This document shows positions 34,531 to 43,403 of a DNA stretch of 64,000 bases, one piece after another. Below the pieces are notes generated by a model that was not told the origin of the DNA, made no database searches, and was given only the letters and a program-made list of their open reading frames with translations. Position 1 is the first letter of the stretch; each line of letters opens with the position of its first letter. The DNA comes from Planctomycetota bacterium (GTDB lineage Bacteria; Planctomycetota; B15-G4; JADJEK01): assembly GCA_016709145.1 (NCBI GenBank), contig JADJEK010000001.1:930001-994000 (forward strand), given 5' to 3'. The position numbers and the translations under genes are program-made.

Positions 34531-36200
34531 GCTCATCGATGAATCGGATTCGAAGTCTCGTCGCGGTCGCGGGCGTCGCGGTCGCGACGTCCATGTGCGA
34601 CGGTGAAGCGACGCCGCCCGCAACGAGCGGGCTCTTCCTCGATGTCTCGGCGTCCAGCGGCATCGCGTTCTCGACGACCTCGGGCGTCACACCGTCGACG
34701 CAACTCCTCGAAGTGAAGTCCGGTGGACTCGCGGTCATCGACTACGACGCGGACGGCGACGACGACGTGTTCGTTCCCAACGGCGCGACGCTCGCATCTC
34801 CGAACGCTGGACCGGGTTGTCGGCTGTTTCGCAACGACGGCGGCATGCGCTTCTCGGACGTGACGAAGGACGCCGGACTCTCGTTCGATCGATTCGGCAT
34901 GGGCGCGGCGGTCGCCGACGTCGACGGCAATGGGTTCGACGACCTGTACGTCACCGCGTTCGGGAAGGACGCTCTGTGGATGAACCGCGGTGGCCGGTTC
35001 GAAGAGACCACGGAAGCGGCTGGCTTGGCGGACGATGCCTGGAGCGTCGCTGCGAGTTTCGGCGACCTCGATGGCGACGGCGACCTCGACCTCTACGTGG
35101 CGAACTACGTGCGGTTCGATCCGGCGCAACCTCCCGCGAAGACGTACTTCCTCGGTGCCCATGTCTTCGGTGGACCGTTGGGGTTGGAGGGCGTACCCGA
35201 TCGCGTCTTCGAAAACCGCGGGGATGGCACGTTCCGCGACGTGACGAAGGACTGGGGCTTCGGCGATGTCCCGGCCAGCTTCGGTCTCGGCGTCGTAGTG
35301 CTCGACTTCGATGGCGATGGCAAGCAAGACGTCTTCGTCGGCAACGACTCCCAGCCGAACTTCCTGTTCCACAACCTTGGTGCGCGGAGGTTCCAGGAGA
35401 TCGGCATGAGCGCCGGACTCGCCGTGGGCGAAGAGGGCGCGGGCCAAGCGACCATGGGGATCGCGATCGGTGACGTGCGAGGGGACGGCTTGCCGTCGAT
35501 CTTCACCACGAACTTCATGAACGACGTGAACACGCTGCACGTGAACGACGGCGGAATGCAGTTCGAGGACCGAACGAAGCGCTACGGACTCGGACTCGTG
35601 TCCCGCCCGTTCCTGAGCTGGGCCACCGCGTTCGTCGACGTCGATCTGGACGGTGCCGAGGACCTCGTCGTGTTCAACGGGCACACGTATCCGAAGGAGA
35701 TCACCGAGCCCCGCGGCTGGAACCACGATCAGCTTCCACTGCTGTTCCGGCGGGTCGGCGATCGCTTCGAACGCATTTCCAGCGAGATCGGAGGAGCGTG
35801 GCTCGACGTTGCGCACTGCGACCGCGGCGCCGCGTTCTCGGACCTCGACGCCGATGGCGACGTCGACATCGTCGTGTCGGAGTTGAACGGCCCGATCCGA
35901 GTCCTGCGTTCGGAGGCTCGCGGTCGGTGGTGCGCGGTCGAGCTCATCGACTCGAGGTCCCCGATGAATCGACGTGGCATCGGGTCGAAGGTGACGTTGA
36001 TCGACGGTGCGGGTGTCCGACGAACGCGTTGGATCCAGCCGTCCGGGAGCTATGCCTCGAGCAGCGCGCCACGCGCGCAGTTTGGCCTTCCGGCATCGAG
36101 TGGGTCGTTGGCGCTCGAAGTGGTCTGGCCGGACGGTTCGAAGCAATCCGTCGGCACCGTGCAGCCCGACGCGCGCGTCCGTATCGAACGCGCGCGATGA
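34527..36200 (+). CDS. CRTAC1-type FG-GAP/VCBS repeat protein with ASPIC/UnbV domain
   Basis: A 557-residue secreted protein starting at GTG 34527 (or ATG 34539). After a signal peptide come FG-GAP/VCBS repeats with Ca-binding DxDxDG loops: IDYDADGDDDVFV, ADVDGNGFDDLYV, GDLDGDGDLDLYV, LDFDGDGKQDVFV. The C-terminal 80 residues are the ASPIC/UnbV domain (MNRRGIGSKVTLIDGAG, then QPSGSYASSS and VVWPDGSKQSV). A seven-bladed propeller is likely. The gene ends eight bases from the convergent WD40 gene. Confidence 0.92.
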   Translation: MSSSMNRIRSLVAVAGVAVATSMCDGEATPPATSGLFLDVSASSGIAFSTTSGVTPSTQLLEVKSGGLAVIDYDADGDDDVFVPNGATLASPNAGPGCRLFRNDGGMRFSDVTKDAGLSFDRFGMGAAVADVDGNGFDDLYVTAFGKDALWMNRGGRFEETTEAAGLADDAWSVAASFGDLDGDGDLDLYVANYVRFDPAQPPAKTYFLGAHVFGGPLGLEGVPDRVFENRGDGTFRDVTKDWGFGDVPASFGLGVVVLDFDGDGKQDVFVGNDSQPNFLFHNLGARRFQEIGMSAGLAVGEEGAGQATMGIAIGDVRGDGLPSIFTTNFMNDVNTLHVNDGGMQFEDRTKRYGLGLVSRPFLSWATAFVDVDLDGAEDLVVFNGHTYPKEITEPRGWNHDQLPLLFRRVGDRFERISSEIGGAWLDVAHCDRGAAFSDLDADGDVDIVVSELNGPIRVLRSEARGRWCAVELIDSRSPMNRRGIGSKVTLIDGAGVRRTRWIQPSGSYASSSAPRAQFGLPASSGSLALEVVWPDGSKQSVGTVQPDARVRIERAR

Positions 36201-36207
36201 ACGCGCT

Positions 36208-38145
36208 TCAACGCGGCTTCGTCACCCGGCCCGTGTCCCACGCGATCGTCACGCCGTCGATGCTCGAAGTGAACAACCGCGAGCCATCCGGGGAGAACGA
36301 GAGCCCGAGCGTCGGCGCCTCGTGACCCGTCAGCGTGTTCACGCGCGACCCGTCCGCGACGTTCCAGATCGCGACGTCGTTCTCGGATTCCGCGCTGCTC
36401 ACGAGCCAACGACCGTCGGGTGAGAAGGCGACGTCCTTGACGCGACCTTGCGCAGCGACCATCGCTCGCACTTCGTCACCGCTCGCGCGGTCGTAGAGGT
36501 GCACTCTGGAGTCGGCGCTCGCGACGGCGAGCAGATGGCCATCCGGGGAGAGTTTCAGCGATTGGATCGGCGCGCGCGGCGATTCGATGGTGCGCAGCGG
36601 CTTGCCATCCGCGCCGCTCCAGCAGAACAACGTGCTGGCCGCGGTCCACAGTTCTTGGTCGCCCGGTCCCCACACGACGCCCTGGACGAACTTCGACTCG
36701 TGCGTGACGCGGTAGAGCTCGGTGCCATCCTCGACTCGGATCACGCGGACGGTGCCGTCGGCGAACGACACGGCGAGGCGCGTGCCGTCCTGCGAGAACG
36801 CGCCGGCGAGCGAGGCCACTTCTCCGCCTTCGATGCGACGCATCTCGCCACGGCCGGCGTCGCTCCAGAGTGCGACGAACGTGTCTTGCCCCACGGCCGC
36901 GAGCGTGCGCGTTTGCGGCGCATAGGCCAACTGGAACACGAAGCCCCCCATGACCTTCGTTCGGCGCTCCTGCATGCCCTTCGACCAGACGATGACGTCG
37001 CCGCCGTAGCTCGCCGTGACCAGCGTGTCCGCATCGACTTCGATCGCGCACGACACCGGCCGTTGGTGTCCGTGCGCTTCGAACGTGCTTTCGAGCGTTT
37101 CGGCGTTCCACAGTCCGAGCGTCGAATCGAAGCTGCCGGTCACGATCGTCTTGCCGTCCGGCGAGTATCCGATCGAGCGGACCCCGGTCGCGTGCGCTTG
37201 GATCGACTGCACGACCTCGAACGTCGACGCGTCGACGAGACTCAGGTGGGCGTCGTTGCTGCCGACCGCCAGCGTCTTGCCATCGGGCGAGAAGCGCAGC
37301 GCGATGACGACCGCCTCGTGGACCTTCTTGGTCGTGATGATCGTCTTCGCGACGGTATCGACGACGTAGATCGAACCGTCGGTCGCCCCACCGATGAGCT
37401 TCGTGCCATCGGGCGAGAACGTCATGCTCGCGAACAGCACGTCCGGCACCGGAAGCTCGACGACGTCCGGCTCCTCGTCCATCGACGTGAAGACGATGGC
37501 GCCGTCGTACTTCATGTGCCCCTTCTTCGTCTGTCGCCCGTACGCGAGCGACTTGCCGTCGGGGTTCCATGCCGCGCTGCGCGCCACGCCCTTCTCGATC
37601 GGGAACGAGCGCAGGAGTCGACCATCGGTGAGGGCGTCGTGGACGTGGATCCCGTTGCTCGCCGGTCCGAATGCCGCGATTCGCGTCGCATCGGCGGAGA
37701 CCGCGAAGAAGTCGACGGCCGCGATCGCGCGGAACACGGGTTTCATCTCTTGGAGGTCGAATCGTCCGAACGCGTTGGCTCCGTCGGACACCAGCACGTA
37801 GCGCGGATCGGGACAGAACGTGATGCCGCCGATCGCGTAGCCGAACAGATCGACGATGCGTTGGAGTTCGTCGCCGGTCCTCGCGTCCCACAGGCGCAGC
37901 GTGCGGTCGAAGCCACCGGACATGATCCGCGTTCCGTCGGGCGTGAATGCGGCCGCGCCGATCGACCCGGCATGCGTGAATGCGCGCGACCCGTACGTCG
38001 TCAGCGCACCGTCGGGGCGACCCGAGGGGACGATCAGACGTGGAGTCGCGAAATCGTCCTGCCTGCGTCCAAGAGCATCGGGGGTCAGAGTCGACGCGGC
38101 GAGCACGAGGACCGTCGAGAGCGCGAAAGCCGTGATCGATCGCAT
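36208..38145 (-). CDS. Secreted WD40-repeat protein
   Basis: A 645-residue protein with a signal peptide (ALSTVLVLAASTLTPDALG) and about a dozen WD40 repeats of the form SPDGKTLAVGSNDAHLSLVDAS, SPDGKTIVTGSFDSTLGLWN and SPDGRWLVSSAESENDVAIWN, enough for two propellers. It probably acts as an extracytoplasmic scaffold. No enzymatic domain is attached. The di-heme gene lies upstream on the same strand, separated by a T-tailed hairpin. Confidence 0.9.
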   Translation of the reverse strand: MRSITAFALSTVLVLAASTLTPDALGRRQDDFATPRLIVPSGRPDGALTTYGSRAFTHAGSIGAAAFTPDGTRIMSGGFDRTLRLWDARTGDELQRIVDLFGYAIGGITFCPDPRYVLVSDGANAFGRFDLQEMKPVFRAIAAVDFFAVSADATRIAAFGPASNGIHVHDALTDGRLLRSFPIEKGVARSAAWNPDGKSLAYGRQTKKGHMKYDGAIVFTSMDEEPDVVELPVPDVLFASMTFSPDGTKLIGGATDGSIYVVDTVAKTIITTKKVHEAVVIALRFSPDGKTLAVGSNDAHLSLVDASTFEVVQSIQAHATGVRSIGYSPDGKTIVTGSFDSTLGLWNAETLESTFEAHGHQRPVSCAIEVDADTLVTASYGGDVIVWSKGMQERRTKVMGGFVFQLAYAPQTRTLAAVGQDTFVALWSDAGRGEMRRIEGGEVASLAGAFSQDGTRLAVSFADGTVRVIRVEDGTELYRVTHESKFVQGVVWGPGDQELWTAASTLFCWSGADGKPLRTIESPRAPIQSLKLSPDGHLLAVASADSRVHLYDRASGDEVRAMVAAQGRVKDVAFSPDGRWLVSSAESENDVAIWNVADGSRVNTLTGHEAPTLGLSFSPDGSRLFTSSIDGVTIAWDTGRVTKPR

Positions 38146-38183
38146 GGCAGGCAGATCCGTTCGTGGAGCGGTAGTCGGGTTCG

Positions 38184-38228
38184 AAAATAGAATCGGCGCG
38201 CAGCGCTTGCGCGCCGCGCGCCGATTCT
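38184..38228 (-). terminator. Intrinsic terminator after the di-heme gene
   Basis: A 13-bp stem (38189-38201 with 38216-38228) is followed on the minus strand by ATTTT (38188-38184). It lies 20 bases past the stop of the di-heme gene and before the WD40 gene. Confidence 0.8.
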
Positions 38229-38248
38229 AGATCGAAGCGAACTCGGTG

Positions 38249-39646
38249 TTACGGCGCGCCGGTGAAGCCGCGCTGGAAGCGACCGAAGTCGGCGAGGTCG
38301 AAGTCTCCATCGAGGTCGCTGTCACCGATCGCGTTCGGCGAGTCGACGGTGAAGCCGCCCGCAGCCGGACCCGTGAACAGAGGCTTGAGGAAGAACCAGT
38401 CGATGTCGTCGCGGTCGTTGTCGCCTTCCGCGTCGAACTCGAGACGGCCGAGCGAATCGAGGAACGCGACGACCTTGGCCTGATCGGCGCCCGACAACGC
38501 CTGGTAGGCATTGCGCGAGGCCGCGGCTTCACCGTCGTGGAATGCGACCGCCGAATTGACGAGCTGCGTGAACGTGCCGGAGTTGGCGCGACCGTCGTGG
38601 AGCAGGACGTTGCGGAAACGGACGCCCCATAGGGACGACGTGCGCATTTCCTTCTCGGTGCCCTGACCCTGGACGATGCCGTCACCGAGCGAGCCCATGT
38701 CGTGCAGCAGGAAGTCCGAGTACGGGTGGATGACCTTCCCGCTCAGAGCCGCTTCCGGAGCCGCGCCGGTCACGAACGTCGAGACGTGGCAATCCGCGCA
38801 ACCGACCTGGTTGAACAGCACCTCGCCCGCCATCGTTCCCTGCGGAGGCCATTGCGGGGGAGCCGCCAGGAAGCGCTGGAAGTCGTCCCAGCGGTCGATG
38901 ATGCGCTGACCGACCGGAGCGTTGTCCTCCGGATCAGCCACCGTGTCGAACACCGCGAGCAACGCGCCGTTGCCGTTCGGGGCCTGCTCGGTCGGAACGA
39001 GATGGTTCGTGATGCCCATCTCGTTCAGACCGGCGTCGCCCGAGAACGTCAGCATCGTCGCGACCTGGGCCTTCCAGCCGAAGCGACCGACGACCTGCGG
39101 TCCGAGCGGATCTTCGAGCTTCGTCACCATGTGGGCGATGCCCGAGACGTTCGGCGACGGCGGATTCGCGGCGAGCGCGAGCAGCGTCGCGTCCGGGATC
39201 GCCTGGACGAGACCGGCACCGATCGCGCTCGGAGTGACGCGGCTCGCCGTCACGTCGGCTTGCGGCGGCACGAACTCCTGGACGTTCGGATCGATCGCCT
39301 GGACCTGCAGCAAGCTGCCGCCGAGCGAGTCGAGCGAGTCGAACGGATTCGGACCGTTCGCCGCCTTGCCGAAGCGCGTGACGAACTTGTTCGACGCGCC
39401 GCCGATGGCGGGAGTCGAGTGGCACGTCGCGCAACTGTCGTCGTTGAAGATCGGGCCCAGGCCGTCCGCGGTGTTGAACTGGCGCTTGAACTGCGTCTTG
39501 CCCAGAGCGAAGCGGTTCAGCTCGGCAGCCGACAGTCCGTGGACGGGTTCGCCCATCCGGAGCTGGAGCTCTTGAGCCTGTGCGATGGATCCCGTGACGA
39601 GTGCAGCCACCACGAGACTGGTCGAAGTGATGAGGTTGGTTTTCAT
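38249..39646 (-). CDS. Secreted di-heme protein, DUF1111/DHOR family, with dockerin-like tail
   Basis: A 465-residue protein with a signal peptide (ending SIAQAQ). Two CxxCH heme sites are present, CATCH near residue 72 and CADCH near residue 282, in the context usual for DUF1111 'thiol oxidoreductase-like' proteins (GLGPIFNDDSCATCHSTP, DLLLHDMGSLGDG-like LLHDMGSLGDGI). These relate to di-heme peroxidases. The last 30 residues (IGDSDLDGDFDLADFGRFQRG) look like a single dockerin-type Ca-binding repeat. It shares a transcript with the secreted gene 33 bases upstream, judging by spacing. Confidence 0.9.
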   Translation of the reverse strand: MKTNLITSTSLVVAALVTGSIAQAQELQLRMGEPVHGLSAAELNRFALGKTQFKRQFNTADGLGPIFNDDSCATCHSTPAIGGASNKFVTRFGKAANGPNPFDSLDSLGGSLLQVQAIDPNVQEFVPPQADVTASRVTPSAIGAGLVQAIPDATLLALAANPPSPNVSGIAHMVTKLEDPLGPQVVGRFGWKAQVATMLTFSGDAGLNEMGITNHLVPTEQAPNGNGALLAVFDTVADPEDNAPVGQRIIDRWDDFQRFLAAPPQWPPQGTMAGEVLFNQVGCADCHVSTFVTGAAPEAALSGKVIHPYSDFLLHDMGSLGDGIVQGQGTEKEMRTSSLWGVRFRNVLLHDGRANSGTFTQLVNSAVAFHDGEAAASRNAYQALSGADQAKVVAFLDSLGRLEFDAEGDNDRDDIDWFFLKPLFTGPAAGGFTVDSPNAIGDSDLDGDFDLADFGRFQRGFTGAP

Positions 39647-39679
39647 GGGTGTGTTCCTTCGTTCAGTTCTTCGTGGGCC

Positions 39680-40651
39680 TTACGGGACGATCTGGACCGT
39701 GGCGGCGTCGCTGGCGAAGTCGCGCGCCGTCGTCAGCCACGCGTGGCTGATCTTCAATCCGATGGCCGCCGGAGGCGCGCCCACGGGCAACTGGAACGAC
39801 GCGTTCGCTTGGCCGAGCGCGTTGGTGGAACCGACGTTGCCCGAGAGCAGGGCGTTCGACGGATTCGCGACCAGGAAGTTCAGGTACGCGTCCGGGTTCA
39901 ACGGCAGCGTGACGTTCGGACCGACCGAAACGCCCGGAGCCGTCCCGCGGACGCTACCCAGCAAGACGTACGGACGATTCGCCCACGGCAGGCCGCCATT
40001 CAGCGCAAAGGCGACCGGCGCCGGAGCGCTGGCCGACACCGTCGTGACGTTCGCGCTCAGCGCCGACACCTTGACGGTCAGGTTCGTGACCGTGGTGGTG
40101 TCGACTGCTTCGCAGGCCCAGAACGGGAAGCCCGTCTCGCCCTGCTTGATCACGTTCGCGTCGACGTTGGACAACGACAGCGTGTACGAGCCGACGTAGA
40201 CCGGAGCGGTCAGCGTGCCCGAGGCGACGACCAGCGAGTTGCCGGGCTTCGCGAGTCCCGTGATCACCGTGCCGACCGGAGCCGACGCGAACACGTTGTT
40301 GATCGTGTTCTGCGCGCCACCGACCTGGAGCAGGTTGCCACCGGACACCGTGCCGCCGAGGCCGGCCGGATTCGAGAACCCGAGCGGAGCCACGAAGTTG
40401 AGCATGGGGCTCGTGCTCGGTTCCGCGGCCTTGGCCAGCGGACCACCGGAGAAGCTGGCGTCGAAGCGGAAGTACGCCAATCCTTCGTTGGCGGCATCCG
40501 AGAGGTCGGCGACGACCTCGTAGTTCACCGTCGCCCCGGGCGCCACCACGATCGTGGTGTTGCCGCCGGAGCGGGCGGTCAGGTTGAGGTCGGTGGCTTG
40601 AGCCACCGAACCCGCGAGCAGGGCGATCGACACGAGGCTGAGTCGTTTCAT
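39680..40651 (-). CDS. Secreted beta-rich protein of unknown function
   Basis: A 323-residue protein with a signal peptide (MKRLSLVSIALLAGSVAQA) and a first domain like the cohesin-type or 'PEP-associated' beta sandwich (TIVVAPGATVNYEVVADLSD, GLAYFRFDASFSGG). The last 100 residues form the terminal beta domain common here (PYVLLGSVRG, NPDAYLNFLVANPSNALL, GQANASFQLPVG). A sigma-70-like promoter at 40899-40927 and a long leader precede it. Together with the dockerin-like tail of the downstream di-heme protein, a cohesin/dockerin-type contact is conceivable but speculative. Confidence 0.8.
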   Translation of the reverse strand: MKRLSLVSIALLAGSVAQATDLNLTARSGGNTTIVVAPGATVNYEVVADLSDAANEGLAYFRFDASFSGGPLAKAAEPSTSPMLNFVAPLGFSNPAGLGGTVSGGNLLQVGGAQNTINNVFASAPVGTVITGLAKPGNSLVVASGTLTAPVYVGSYTLSLSNVDANVIKQGETGFPFWACEAVDTTTVTNLTVKVSALSANVTTVSASAPAPVAFALNGGLPWANRPYVLLGSVRGTAPGVSVGPNVTLPLNPDAYLNFLVANPSNALLSGNVGSTNALGQANASFQLPVGAPPAAIGLKISHAWLTTARDFASDAATVQIVP

Positions 40652-40843
40652 GAAACACCTGGTTGCGGAAACGGTCGGTACGGAAAACCTCGAGCCGCGG
40701 GAGAGATTCGACGCGACTCGCTCGCCAGACGTGAGGACCGAGGATTTCCGTCGTTCCGGTGGGCTCGACACAACTTCAGCACGGGGCCGCGAGGCACGAC
40801 GGACTGGAGGTGGACTGGTCGGGCTCGGGGCGACGGAGCAGTG

Positions 40844-40853
40844 GCGGAGTTGG
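40844..40853 (-). promoter_or_regulatory. Conserved leader element (copy 1)
   Basis: CCAACTCCGC on the minus strand lies 46 bases downstream of the -10 box of the promoter at 40899-40927. The same ten bases lie 48 bases downstream of the -10 box at 43118-43123. Its role in the long leader is unknown. Confidence 0.35.
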
Positions 40854-40898
40854 GAGCGCAACTCGGTCCGGACACGGTGGAGAGATAGGACTCGGGGG

Positions 40899-40927
40899 AC
40901 TGTATGCCACGATTTGGAAGTGGTCAA
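40899..40927 (-). promoter_or_regulatory. Sigma-70-type promoter for the gene at 40651
   Basis: TTGACC (40927-40922), a 17-base spacer and TACAGT (40904-40899) on the minus strand. The spacer end TCGTGGCA is shared with the promoter at 43118-43146. It predicts a leader of about 240 bases. Confidence 0.6.
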
Positions 40928-40971
40928 GGCGACCAATCGCCCAGCGTCGACATTTCGGACCCCTCACTCGG

Positions 40972-41017
40972 AAAAGACACACGGCCCCCGGAACCCGAAG
41001 GTCCCGAGGGCCGTGTC
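40972..41017 (-). terminator. Intrinsic terminator after the VCBS gene
   Basis: On the minus strand GACACGGCCC (41017-41008) pairs with GGGCCGTGTGTC near 40987-40976, with an inner GGGACC/GGTTCC-like stem, then TTTT at 40975-40972. It is about 45 bases past the stop at 41063. Confidence 0.75.
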
Positions 41018-41062
41018 TCGCGAACCGGCGTGCGTGGCCGCTGGTTCGAACTCAAAGTCGCG

Positions 41063-42904
41063 TCAGTTGGCCGGATAGGTCATCTTGACCGCGTTCGACG
41101 TCTCGTAGTTGCCATTCGCCTTGGCGATGACGTACTGGACGTAGAGGTCGAAGTTGACCGGCGACGCCGCGCCCGGGACCGGCAACGCGAGGCTGCCGTC
41201 CGCGGCCGTACCGAGGCCGATCATGAACCACACCGGGAAGGCCGCGAGCGTGTTGTTGATCGCCGGGACGAACACCGGCGAGCTCGACAGCGACACGAAC
41301 AAGTACGCCGGGCGCAGGGGCTCGGCCGTCGTGAGCGCCATCACCGCGTCGTGTCCGAGCGTCAGGTTGCCACCGCAGACCGTGAGGTTCGCCGTGGAGC
41401 CCGCGCTCTTGAAGCCGATGCTCGGCTGGCAGACCGGCGCCGGATCGAGCTTGTTCGTCCAGACGAACAGGCCCTGCATGTTGCCTAGGACGAGGTCCGT
41501 GTCGCCGTCGTTGTCGACGTCGAACGGAGCCACGTCGTGCATGTTCTTGAGGTCATCGCCGATCATGCCCTTCACGCCGCGCCAGCCGCTCGACAACGAG
41601 CTCGTCGACAGTTCGCGCTCGTGCTTCAACGCGATGTTGAACGCGCCCGGCGTACCACCCTTGTTGTGGTAGATCGCCATGATGCCGCTGTTCAGACCTT
41701 CGTTGATGTCGACGTCGACGTCGCAGTGCGCCGTGTCCATCCAGCCGTCGTTGTTCGCGTCGAACATGATGTTGTCCGAATCGAACCCGGTGTCGCCACC
41801 GGCCGCGAACTGATACGTGTTGTACGAGCTCCACGTCACGCGACCGAGACCGTCATTGCCGGTGTTGAACCGGAAGCCGTCCGAGCCGTCGTCCGACATG
41901 ATCAGGTCGAGCTTGCCGTCCTTGTTCAGGTCGCCCGTGTTGACGTGGTACGGCGCGTTCGTGTGGAACACGTGGTGGATGTTGAAGAAGCCCTTGTTCG
42001 CCGGGTTGTTGTAGATCGCCGAGATGTTCTGCGGCGGGTTCAACGCGGTGTCCTTGATGACGTCGTTCGCGCCGTCCTGGTTGAAGTCGGCGATCAACGA
42101 AGCCATCGAGAATGCCGACAGCAACATGCCGCTCGTCATGCGGCCCGAGCCCACCGACTGGTCGGTGAAGAAGCCCGGGTTGCTGACGCCGCCGTTGATC
42201 CACAGGCGGTCGTTGAGGTCGTTCGCGCCCGGTTCACCCGAGCCGCCCGCGCCCGACGAGTCGTAGTCGCCGAAGAACAGGTCCGGGTAGCCGTCGCCCG
42301 TCAGGTCGCCCGCGGCGACCGAGCAGAACCGCGGGTTCTGCGGGTTGCCGGCGCCGTTCAGCATCTGCGGCGAGCGGCCGGCTTCGAACTTGAGTCCGCG
42401 CCAGTCGCCGTTCGCGTCGTCGCCGAGGTTGATGTAGATGCGCGGATGACCGATGTGCTTCGGGTCGCCGTCCGAGATCGTCGTCGCGGTGACGAGGTCC
42501 AACCAGCCATCCTGGTTGAAGTCGGCGAGCTGAACGTCGCGGTCGTTCGTCTGCGTGTTGAACCCGAGATCGCCACCGACGTCCGAGGCCGTCGCGTATT
42601 GCGAGGTCTTGTTCGTCAGGACGCCGTTGTAGTTCATCAGCAGGTAGTTCGTGCGCTTACCAGCAGACGTGAACGCCTGCTTGCGGACAACGACGAGGTC
42701 GAGCCAACCGTTCTTGTCGAGGTCGCCCCAGGCGAACTCGACTTCGGTCGTCTGCGACGAGATGGTGGTGACCGTGGGATCGAGGCGCGTGGCCGTCGAG
42801 TTCTGGTACTCGGCCCACTGGACGTTCAACTGCGCCGAGGCGCTGGATGCGGCGACCAGCGTGATCACGCCGGCCGTCATGACGAGCTTCGCACTCGAGA
42901 ACAT
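41063..42904 (-). CDS. Secreted VCBS/FG-GAP repeat protein
   Basis: A 613-residue protein starting at ATG 42904 after GGGAGAG. A signal peptide (VITLVAASSASAQ) precedes Ca-binding repeats such as GDLDKNGWLDLVVV, ADFNQDGWLDLVTA, GDLTGDGYPDLFFG, GDLNKDGKLDLIMS and DVDNDGDTDLVLG. The C-terminal 120 residues (after PVCQPSIGFK) form the beta domain shared in style with other secreted proteins here. A sigma-70-like promoter at 43118-43146 predicts a leader of about 207 bases, with the same motif pair as upstream of 40651. Confidence 0.9.
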   Translation of the reverse strand: MFSSAKLVMTAGVITLVAASSASAQLNVQWAEYQNSTATRLDPTVTTISSQTTEVEFAWGDLDKNGWLDLVVVRKQAFTSAGKRTNYLLMNYNGVLTNKTSQYATASDVGGDLGFNTQTNDRDVQLADFNQDGWLDLVTATTISDGDPKHIGHPRIYINLGDDANGDWRGLKFEAGRSPQMLNGAGNPQNPRFCSVAAGDLTGDGYPDLFFGDYDSSGAGGSGEPGANDLNDRLWINGGVSNPGFFTDQSVGSGRMTSGMLLSAFSMASLIADFNQDGANDVIKDTALNPPQNISAIYNNPANKGFFNIHHVFHTNAPYHVNTGDLNKDGKLDLIMSDDGSDGFRFNTGNDGLGRVTWSSYNTYQFAAGGDTGFDSDNIMFDANNDGWMDTAHCDVDVDINEGLNSGIMAIYHNKGGTPGAFNIALKHERELSTSSLSSGWRGVKGMIGDDLKNMHDVAPFDVDNDGDTDLVLGNMQGLFVWTNKLDPAPVCQPSIGFKSAGSTANLTVCGGNLTLGHDAVMALTTAEPLRPAYLFVSLSSSPVFVPAINNTLAAFPVWFMIGLGTAADGSLALPVPGAASPVNFDLYVQYVIAKANGNYETSNAVKMTYPAN

Positions 42905-43060
42905 AACTCTCCCTTGGGAAAAACAACGGACCACACGAACAGTCCACGCAGGGCGGCGGGAGATCCGGACGCAGCGAGACTCGAGACCGGCCTGGAGAGA
43001 TGAACCTGTTGGCAGGTCCAGGTCACGGGATCACTCGAAACCAGCGGCTGCCGTCGCCTT

Positions 43061-43070
43061 GCGGAGTTGG
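43061..43070 (-). promoter_or_regulatory. Conserved leader element (copy 2)
   Basis: CCAACTCCGC on the minus strand, identical to 40844-40853 and at nearly the same distance from its promoter. Confidence 0.35.
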
Positions 43071-43117
43071 GTTGGGCGCGGACGTGGACAGTACGTGCAG
43101 GGTTTGTGGACCGCGGG

Positions 43118-43146
43118 AGTGTATGCCACGACCTGCCAGCTTTCAA
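43118..43146 (-). promoter_or_regulatory. Sigma-70-type promoter for the VCBS gene
   Basis: TTGAAA (43146-43141), a 17-base spacer and TACACT (43123-43118) on the minus strand. The spacer ends in TCGTGGCA as in the promoter at 40899-40927. Confidence 0.6.
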
Positions 43147-43403
43147 CCCGTGCCCTCGTTGTCGCACCCGATCGTCCCGAATCTGGAACACGACGGTCGA
43201 GCGAGCGGAGCGGGGAGCCGCTAGTGCAGGTCGACGCAACCGCCGGTTCCCGATCGCCCGTGTTCCTCTATTAATGGCCAGCCGGCCCACTGGCCGATCA
43301 TGGCTTGCGCTCGCACGTTCTGAACGCCGGTGGTCGACCGCTTGGCGGCGACGGCCGGACTCGGGGCCGCAAGAAAATCTGCACAGCTCGGAGGAATTCC
43401 CGC

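Larger units (their letters stand above)
40652..41062. other. Intergenic region between two secreted-protein genes
   Basis: This 411-base gap holds the promoter and leader of the gene at 40651 and the terminator of the gene at 41063. The two frames of 100 or more codons that cross it lack any domain pattern and are rejected as genes. Confidence 0.6.
42905..43403. other. Divergent intergenic region (VCBS gene / zwf)
   Basis: The 499-base gap contains the VCBS promoter, its conserved leader element and, on the right, the zwf ribosome site. No coding region with any domain pattern is visible, and the zwf promoter could not be placed with confidence. Confidence 0.55.
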
